A stretch of DNA of 10,839 nucleotides, taken from CAYLZW01 sp964388085 (GTDB lineage Bacteria; Myxococcota; UBA727; CAYLZW01). Each line of letters opens with the position of its first letter. The first letter of the stretch is position 1. Shown piece after piece: positions 1 to 4,116 of the stretch. Under the pieces are notes generated by a model, which saw nothing but the letters and a program-made list of their open reading frames with translations, was not told the DNA's origin and searched no databases. Location: assembly GCA_964388085.1 (NCBI GenBank), contig CAYLZW010000206.1:1-10839 (forward strand). Reading direction: 5' to 3'. The position numbers were made by a program, and so were the translations under genes.

Positions 1-274
1 CGCCCGAGATGACGGAGAAGCGCGGCACCTTGCTGAGCTGCAGCACCGTGAGGCCTGTGAGGGCCTCGACCCGGCCTTCGTCGACGCTGCCGTCCGGGCA
101 CTGCAGGTCCGGCACCATGACGCGCAGCACCTCCTTCGGTGCTGCTGTCGGTGTTTCTATCGGTGTTTCTATCGGTGCTTCTATCGGTGCTTCTGTCGGT
201 GCTGCTGTCGGTGCTTCTGTCGCTGCCTGGCTCGCGAGCGCGGCGCTGATGACGACGACGACGAGCACGCTCAT
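1..274 (-). CDS. Exported protein with Pro/Thr/Glu tandem repeat, N-terminal part only
   Basis: The gene starts at the ATG read leftward from 274 and runs off the left edge, so only 91 codons are visible and the product cannot be named. The first 18 residues (MSVLVVVVISAALASQAA) look like a short signal peptide, although the positively charged N-region is missing. Residues about 19-46 are a low-complexity linker of four-residue units (T/I-E-A/T-P and T-A-A-P) coded by a 12-bp tandem repeat. The remaining part begins VLRVMVPDLQC and continues VEALTGLTVLQLSKVPRFSVISG-like; this strand-helix-strand pattern resembles the start of CsgG/FlgO/TolB-N-like domains in myxobacterial envelope proteins, which is only a guess. 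A start at 279 is ruled out because TGA follows at once. AGGG lies about 8 bases upstream. Only 39 bases separate it from the cytochrome-barrel gene upstream, so it is probably the third gene of that operon. Confidence 0.7.
   Translation of the reverse strand, partial: MSVLVVVVISAALASQAATEAPTAAPTEAPIEAPIETPIETPTAAPKEVLRVMVPDLQCPDGSVDEGRVEALTGLTVLQLSKVPRFSVISG
137..220 (-). repeat. 12-bp in-frame tandem repeat, seven units
   Basis: On the plus strand seven contiguous units of CGGTG(C/T)T(T/G)CT(A/G)T are seen, with a few third-base and second-base changes between units. They are in frame with the minus-strand gene and code for P-T/I-E/A-A/T units directly behind its signal peptide. There are no spacers, so this is a coding minisatellite and a natural site for length change by slippage in steps of four residues. 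Confidence 0.9.
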
Positions 275-313
275 GACATCAACCCTGCGGCCGCCGGCGG
301 AGCGCTCGACGGC

Positions 314-1702
314 TCAGTACCAGAGGTGCACCATCAGGAACGCGTCGTGGCTCGCGCTCTTCAGCAGATCGTACCGCTTCCACGCGTAACGATAGCTCAG
401 CTGCAATTGGGTGAACGAGAACGGGTGCCAGACGAGGCCGAGGCTGACGCGATGGAACTGATCGTCACGGAAGTCGAGGTTCGGGTCCATCCACTCGTAG
501 CGCGCGAGCCCGTCGAGGCCCTGCAGGAAGAGCCAGTGCACCTCGTGGAGCGCCGCGAAGCCATAGGCGCTCTCGTCGAGCTCGCTGCCGGGAGCGCGCG
601 CCGCCCGTAGGTCGAGCTCGGCCAGATAGACCAGCGGATACAGGTTCAGCCCTCCGCTGACGCCGCCGGTCACGGAGCCGCCGTTGTTGAGCGGGTCGTC
701 GTCGTCGTCGACCAGGCGGCGCTGCAACAGCTCGGCGCTGGCGCCGATATGCCAGCCGAGGTCACGCCAGCCGAAGCTCAAGGTGACGCCGTCGGCGGGG
801 GTGAGGCTCTCGCCGAACCAGCCGGAGAAGCCCTGCCGGAACGTCTGCAGGTGCGCATAGGCGTAGTTCTGCACGACGCCGGCCTCGACGCCGAACACCG
901 AGCGGTCCTGGTCGAAGCCGAGGTTCCTGCGCGTGAACAGCGTGTGGTCGTCGCTGCGCCAGCCGTACAGCGCCGGGAAGCGGCCGGCGCGGACGTAGGC
1001 GCCGAAGGGCAGGTCGTCGGCCATGACGTAGAGCTCGCGGGAGGTGAAGTAGTCGAGCACCTGCTCGCGGGCGATGCCCTCGCCGAGCGCGTCTCCGTCG
1101 ACGCCGCTGTCACGCCGCCCCCTCAGGCCGAAGCTGGCGACGAGGGTGACGTGCTCGTCCGGGCGGACCACGCCGTACACGTCCGCCTGCATGGGGAAGA
1201 TCTGCAGGCGGCGGTTCGCGTCCGCGATGGGCCGATAGATCATGCCGCGCACGTCGGCGCCGACGTCGAACATGGGGTTTGGCTCGAAGAAGCCGTAGCG
1301 GTCCGTGACCTGCTCCATGGGCACCGGCCCCGGCCACCAGCCGGAGAAGCCCTCCCACACGCGATAGCGGCCCTCGCCTGGGTGGCCTTCGGGGCGGTAC
1401 TTCGCGGGGTCACCGTGATCGCCCGGGCGCAGCCCCCACGTCGGCAACATCTCCATGCCGTAATAGCGGCCGCCCGTCGTCCGCATACCGCCACCGGCGG
1501 GGCTCACGTGACAGGCCTTGCACGACAGCGTGCAGTCGCGCTCGAAGAAGGAAGGGTTCTGCCAGCCGCTCGGCTCGATGTGGCAGGTGCGGCAGGCGTG
1601 CCCGGCGCGGACGGCGTAGAGCGGCGTCGCGCGCGCGACCTCGTTGCCGAGCACGAGGGCGATCAAGGCGAGCGCCGGCACGACGAGGAGGTAGCGCGTC
1701 AC
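314..1702 (-). CDS. Diheme cytochrome c fused to an outer-membrane beta-barrel
   Basis: The 462-residue product starts with a signal peptide (residues 1-25, hydrophobic core LLVVPALALIALVLG, probable cut after VARA). Two c-type heme sites follow: CRTCH at 37-41 and CKACH at 61-65, the latter preceded by another cysteine at 57. A Gly-rich stretch P-A-G-G-G-M-R leads to G-R-Y-Y-G at 78-82. From about residue 115 the chain has amphipathic beta-strands rich in Tyr, Trp and Phe with Asp/Gly turns, and it ends in L-W-Y, an aromatic C-terminus as used by the BAM machinery. The order cytochrome head then porin recalls Cyc2 of iron oxidisers, which has one heme; here there are two. Inference: electron transfer across the outer membrane. 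The GTG start is preferred because GGAGG stands four bases upstream and the signal peptide begins there; a longer reading to 1972 adds only Arg-rich out-of-frame sequence. GTG overlaps the TGA of the upstream cytochrome lipoprotein gene, indicating translational coupling. Confidence 0.85.
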   Translation of the reverse strand: MTRYLLVVPALALIALVLGNEVARATPLYAVRAGHACRTCHIEPSGWQNPSFFERDCTLSCKACHVSPAGGGMRTTGGRYYGMEMLPTWGLRPGDHGDPAKYRPEGHPGEGRYRVWEGFSGWWPGPVPMEQVTDRYGFFEPNPMFDVGADVRGMIYRPIADANRRLQIFPMQADVYGVVRPDEHVTLVASFGLRGRRDSGVDGDALGEGIAREQVLDYFTSRELYVMADDLPFGAYVRAGRFPALYGWRSDDHTLFTRRNLGFDQDRSVFGVEAGVVQNYAYAHLQTFRQGFSGWFGESLTPADGVTLSFGWRDLGWHIGASAELLQRRLVDDDDDPLNNGGSVTGGVSGGLNLYPLVYLAELDLRAARAPGSELDESAYGFAALHEVHWLFLQGLDGLARYEWMDPNLDFRDDQFHRVSLGLVWHPFSFTQLQLSYRYAWKRYDLLKSASHDAFLMVHLWY

Positions 1703-2388
1703 GGCGCCTCCGGGCCGGCGTCCTGCGCCGCCTCGTCGTCGCAGGGCGCGCCGCGATCGAGCCAGCGCAGGATGCGGTCCACCTCCGCGTCCGACGGCCG
1801 GGGCTCTTCGCCGACGGGCGGCATGGGGTTCGCCGGATCCTCGAGCCAGACGCGGATGAGCTCGGCCGCGTCGCGCGCACCCACCGCGTCGCCGGTGTCG
1901 GGCGTCGTGCAGCGATCGAGGCGTAGCGTCGGAGGCGTCGCCGGATCCTTCGGCTCGCCGAGGCCATGACACATGACGCAGTACACCTGCAGCAGCGGCC
2001 GGACGTGGTCGGCGTAGCCCGGCGCGCAGGCCCCTCCGGACTCGCTCCAGGAGCGCAGCAGCGCCTTCTCCGCCGCCGACAGCGGCTCGCCCTCGCGTGG
2101 CATGGCGTCGGTGTCGACCTGCTCGACGATGCGCGCGCGCATGGAGCGAGCGCCGAGCACGCCCCCTGGAAGGTCGCCGCAGTGGTCGAGGCGGAAGTCG
2201 TCGCGCTCGCGATCGTCACCGCCGTGGCACGAGAAGCAGCGCTCTTGCAGCAGCGGCTGGACGCTCTCCTCGTAGGTTGGCGGCTCGAGCGCGCCCGTGT
2301 TCGGTGTCTTGTCGCCGAAGCCGGGGCATCCGAAGGCCCCGAGCAGGGCCGCGCAGAGCAGGCCCGCGACGGATCGACATCGAAGCAT
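1699..2388 (-). CDS. Two-domain diheme c-type cytochrome lipoprotein
   Basis: The 229-residue product begins MLRCRSVAGLLCAALLGAFGC, a lipoprotein signal with Cys21 as the probable lipidated residue (the lipobox A-F-G-C is imperfect). The rest is an internal duplication. Domain 1 (about 36-120) has CFSCH at 51-55, an F-R-L-D-H-C motif ending at Cys70, and an M-P pair at 96-97. Domain 2 (about 124-218) has CVMCH at 137-141, L-R-L-D-R-C ending at Cys160, and M-P-P at 189-191. Each domain opens with Y-x-x-x-V-x-P-L-L-Q-x-x-C. This pattern fits the planctomycete-type cytochrome c families common in myxobacteria; the Met residues are likely distal heme ligands. It is probably a periplasm-facing or surface electron carrier for the cytochrome-barrel protein coded directly downstream, which overlaps it by four bases. 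An upstream in-frame ATG at 2541 would remove the signal peptide from the N-terminus and overlap the dodecin gene, so 2388 is chosen. Confidence 0.85.
   Translation of the reverse strand: MLRCRSVAGLLCAALLGAFGCPGFGDKTPNTGALEPPTYEESVQPLLQERCFSCHGGDDRERDDFRLDHCGDLPGGVLGARSMRARIVEQVDTDAMPREGEPLSAAEKALLRSWSESGGACAPGYADHVRPLLQVYCVMCHGLGEPKDPATPPTLRLDRCTTPDTGDAVGARDAAELIRVWLEDPANPMPPVGEEPRPSDAEVDRILRWLDRGAPCDDEAAQDAGPEAP
1707..1711 (-). promoter_or_regulatory. Shine-Dalgarno GGAGG that decides the GTG start of the cytochrome-barrel gene
   Basis: Read on the minus strand, GGAGG is followed by CGCC and then GTG at 1702-1700. The site lies inside the last codons of the upstream lipoprotein gene. It supports the GTG start and coupled translation through the GTGA overlap. 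Confidence 0.75.
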
Positions 2389-2395
2389 CGACCGG

Positions 2396-2404
2396 GTTGT
2401 ACCA
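2396..2404 (-). promoter_or_regulatory. Possible extended -10 promoter element for the cytochrome operon
   Basis: Read leftward the sequence is TGG-TACAAC, a match to an extended -10 (TGn plus a four-of-six match to TATAAT), followed by seven bases and then the ATG at 2388. No Shine-Dalgarno is visible before that ATG, so transcription may begin at or next to the start codon. No clear -35 is seen. It could be chance. Confidence 0.3.
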
Positions 2405-2529
2405 GGCTCGGTTTGGCTGTGCGCCCCTTTCCCCTCGCTGCGGGCGGGCTCGGCTCCCGTGGCGTCTTGCCCCGGAGCCTTTGGCGAGGGTCTTGCGTCG
2501 CTTGAGCGCGCGAGCAGAGCGGAGGACCC

Positions 2530-2754
2530 ATGTCTGACCATGTCTACAAGCTCGTCGAGCTGACGGGCTCCTCACACGTTGGTGTCGAGGACGCGATCAA
2601 GAACGCCGTCGAGCGCGCGTCGCGCTCACTGCGGCACATGCGCTGGTTCGAGGTGATGGAGACCCGGGGGCACATCGAGGGAGGGAAGGTCGCGCACTGG
2701 CAGGTGACGCTGAAGGTGGGGTTTACCTTGGATGACGAGGAGGCGAAGGGGTGA
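2530..2754 (+). CDS. Dodecin, flavin-binding protein
   Basis: The 74-residue product is full length for the dodecin family, small proteins that form hollow dodecamers and bind riboflavin, FMN or related flavins in the cytoplasm for storage or buffering. The family pattern is clear: H-V-Y-K-L-V-E-L-T-G-S-S at the N-terminus, V-E-D-A-I-K-N-A-V-E-R-A-S in the helix (19-31), R-W-F-E-V-M-E-T-R-G (38-47), and H-W-Q-V-T-L-K-V-G-F at 56-65. Trp39 corresponds to the tryptophan that stacks on the flavin ring and Gln58 to the glutamine that contacts it. GGAGGA lies three bases before the ATG. It diverges from the cytochrome operon across 141 bases and precedes rpsN by 169 bases; a possible weak terminator between them suggests separate transcription. 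Confidence 0.95.
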   Translation: MSDHVYKLVELTGSSHVGVEDAIKNAVERASRSLRHMRWFEVMETRGHIEGGKVAHWQVTLKVGFTLDDEEAKG

Positions 2755-2772
2755 GCGAAGGGGTGAGCGAAG
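2743..2772 (+). repeat. 12-bp tandem duplication across the dodecin stop codon
   Basis: GCGAAGGGGTGA occurs at 2743-2754 and again at 2755-2766, followed by a half copy GCGAAG. The first copy codes for the last residues A-K-G and the stop; the second stands just after it and includes another TGA in the same frame. Confidence 0.9.
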
Positions 2773-2800
2773 CCGAGGCCTGCCGGGCGAGCGCCCCTCT

Positions 2801-2837
2801 GCGCCACGGCGACGGCGAGAGCTGGCGCGGCCTTTTT
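2801..2837 (+). terminator. Possible weak intrinsic terminator after dodecin
   Basis: GCGCCA at 2801-2806 can pair with TGGCGC at 2823-2828 over a 16-base loop, and five T follow at 2833-2837. The loop is long and the T-run is four bases away from the stem, so function is uncertain. Confidence 0.35.
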
Positions 2838-2923
2838 GGAGGGCGTGCAGATCGGGACTTGAGAACGGGGCCGGAAGCCCGTAAGCACCTCGGGTCAGTG
2901 TCTTGATTGGATGGAGTGATCCC

Positions 2924-3229
2924 ATGGCGAAGAAGGGCCAGCTCGACCGCGAGAAGAAGCGGTTTGCGCTGAGCGACCGTCACGCGACCAAGCGTAACGA
3001 GCTCAAGAAGAAGATCATCGACGAGAGCCTCTCCGACGAGGAGCGGCGCGACGCGATGTTCGCGCTCACCAAGATGCCGCGCGACGCGTCCAAGACGCGC
3101 CGGACGTTCCGCTGCCAGAAGACGGGGGTCTCGCGCGCGGTGTACCGGAAGTTCCAGCTCAACCGCATCGCGTTCCGCGAGATGGCGCTGCAGGGCATGC
3201 TCCCCGGCGTCACCAAGGCGAGCTGGTAA
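2924..3229 (+). CDS. rpsN: 30S ribosomal protein S14, cysteine-poor (zinc-independent) type
   Basis: The product is 101 residues, the length of the long S14 form found in E. coli. It starts MAKKGQLDREKKRF and ends with the family signature: R-C-Q-K-T-G-V-S-R, Y-R-K-F-Q-L-N-R-I, R-E-M-A-L-Q-G and the final P-G-V-T-K-A-S-W. S14 binds 16S rRNA in the head of the small subunit. The two CxxC pairs of the short zinc-binding form are absent; only one cysteine remains. A TTG start at 2903 would add seven residues without family support, whereas ATG at 2924 has GGAG seven bases upstream (2913-2916). The gene stands alone, away from any spc-type ribosomal operon, as is typical of extra zinc-free S14 copies. 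I see no AT-rich palindrome upstream that would look like a Zur box. Confidence 0.96.
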   Translation: MAKKGQLDREKKRFALSDRHATKRNELKKKIIDESLSDEERRDAMFALTKMPRDASKTRRTFRCQKTGVSRAVYRKFQLNRIAFREMALQGMLPGVTKASW

Positions 3230-3255
3230 CGATCCGCTAGCGAGAGCGGACGCTC

Positions 3256-3287
3256 GGGCCTGCCCCTTCGAAACGGGGGCGGGCCTT
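3256..3287 (+). terminator. Hairpin terminator after rpsN
   Basis: GGCCTGCCCC (3257-3266) pairs with GGGGCGGGCC (3276-3285), ten pairs with one T-G wobble, around a nine-base loop TTCGAAACG. The downstream sequence TTCGTGCGTCTT is only moderately T-rich. A smaller hairpin, TCCGCT/AGCGGA at 3233-3250, stands just after the stop codon. Together they probably end the rpsN transcript. Confidence 0.6.
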
Positions 3288-3300
3288 CGTGCGTCTTGCG

Positions 3301-3351
3301 CGCCGATACTTCGGCGACGGGGCGCCGCGCCGTGGCCCTACGTAGGTGGCC
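3301..3351. other. Intergenic hairpin plus palindrome upstream of the lipoprotein gene
   Basis: CGCCGA-TACT-TCGGCG (3301-3316) is a perfect six-pair stem with a four-base loop. Next to it CCTACGTAGG (3337-3346) is a perfect 10-bp palindrome set between two GGCC copies (3334-3337 and 3348-3351). The rest of the 240-base gap between rpsN and the next gene holds three tandem GTGCC units (3371-3385) and no gene that I can see. A protein-binding site is possible; no regulator is suggested by sequence alone. Confidence 0.4.
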
Positions 3352-3469
3352 GTTGCCGTATCCGTGCTCCGTGCCGTGCCGTGCCGCGCCGGTGCGCACG
3401 CTTTGATTGCGGCTGGCGCATGCCTTGCTGCTCCTCGTCGTGGAGAGACCCACGCACGACGAGGAAACC

Positions 3470-4039
3470 ATGAAAATCATGCATTGGACGCGCCCACGCA
3501 CGGCCAGCGCTGTGTGCGTCGCCGCGCTGGCGCTGTTCGGAGGGTGCGCCACGACGGGGAGCGCGAGCGGACGCGTGACGGATCGCGACGGTGACGTCGT
3601 CCCCGCCCGCATCGGCTGGAGCACGCCGTCGCCCTACGGCACCCATGGCCGGATGGTGGTCACGCTCCCCGACGGCAGCGGCTACATCGGCGACTACCGG
3701 TTGGTCGGCACCCCCGACGCCATGACGCTGTCGCTGTTCGAGCCGTGGCGCGTCGGCTGGCCCGACTGGCCGCTGCCCTGGGAAGGCGCCGCGCTGCCGC
3801 CGGACGTCGCCGTCAGCGACGACGGGGCGCTGCTCGAGCGCTACCGGGGCCTCGCCATCGCGAGCCTCGAGAGCCCGAGCGGCGAGCACCTCCGCTGCCG
3901 CTTCGGCCTCCTGCAGCCCACCATCGGCCTGGCCGGCGGCGTCGACGGGGACTGCCAGGTGATGCCGTCGCAGCGCGCCGTCCAAGAGGCGCGGCTCGCT
4001 GGTTTCATGGACGGCGGAAGCCGGCGACCGCCGCCCTGA
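3470..4039 (+). CDS. Uncharacterised lipoprotein
   Basis: The 189-residue product starts MKIMHWTRPRTASAVCVA and has a type II signal with lipobox F-G-G-C, Cys26 being the lipidated residue. The mature part opens ATTGSASGRVTDRDGDVVPA, then shows W-S-T-x-S-P-Y-G-T-H-G-R-M and L-P-D-G-S-G-Y-I-G-D-Y-R, a Trp/Pro-rich middle (P-W-R-V-G-W-P-D-W-P-L-P-W at about 84-96), and an E-x-L-R-C-R-F-x-L-x-x-P-T-x-G-x-A-G-G-x-x-G-D-C motif near 142-165 in which two cysteines could form a disulfide. I recognise the general style of short conserved Proteobacteria/Myxococcota lipoproteins but not a named function. GAGG (3461-3464) precedes the ATG by five bases; an upstream ATG at 3407 has no such site and would bury the lipobox. 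It is followed 77 bases later by the exported repeat protein on the same strand, with a hairpin in between. Confidence 0.8.
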   Translation: MKIMHWTRPRTASAVCVAALALFGGCATTGSASGRVTDRDGDVVPARIGWSTPSPYGTHGRMVVTLPDGSGYIGDYRLVGTPDAMTLSLFEPWRVGWPDWPLPWEGAALPPDVAVSDDGALLERYRGLAIASLESPSGEHLRCRFGLLQPTIGLAGGVDGDCQVMPSQRAVQEARLAGFMDGGSRRPPP

Positions 4040-4060
4040 CGTCACTGCGCTCGCTGGCTT

Positions 4061-4087
4061 CGCCGATCGGGCGGACCGCCGTCGGCG
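4061..4087 (+). terminator. Hairpin between the lipoprotein and outer-membrane protein genes
   Basis: CGCCGA (4061-4066) pairs with TCGGCG (4082-4087), and inside it GGCG (4070-4073) pairs with CGCC (4077-4080) over a three-base loop. It stands 22 bases after the lipoprotein stop. No T-run follows, so it may be an attenuator or mRNA-end stabiliser rather than a terminator. The same six-base arms occur in the hairpin at 3301-3316. Confidence 0.35.
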
Positions 4088-4116
4088 ATCGGGTAGCTTC
4101 CGCGTCGGGAGCACCC

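Noticed and set aside
137..220. Short regular repeats considered as a CRISPR array
   Set aside because: Units of 12 bp are contiguous with no spacers and are in frame within a coding sequence.
9..389. A plus-strand frame with a Gly/Ala/Ser-Val repeat that resembles a glycine-zipper membrane protein
   Set aside because: It is the antisense reading of the 12-bp repeat in the minus-strand exported protein and continues across the stop of the cytochrome-barrel gene.
749..1969. A 406-codon open frame on the plus strand opposite the cytochrome genes
   Set aside because: It is antisense to the diheme cytochrome-barrel and lipoprotein genes, whose heme motifs and signal peptides are clear; its own translation shows no domain.
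1703..1972. N-terminal extension of the cytochrome-barrel protein to an ATG at 1972
   Set aside because: The added 90 residues are Arg-rich, overlap the cytochrome lipoprotein gene in another frame and would hide the signal peptide; GTG at 1702 has GGAGG four bases upstream.
2755..2923. Searched the gap before rpsN for a Zur box or a ribosomal-protein leader structure
   Set aside because: No AT-rich palindrome or convincing leader fold is visible; a TTGAGA/TAAGCA pair at 2859-2887 has a poor -10 and was not called a promoter.
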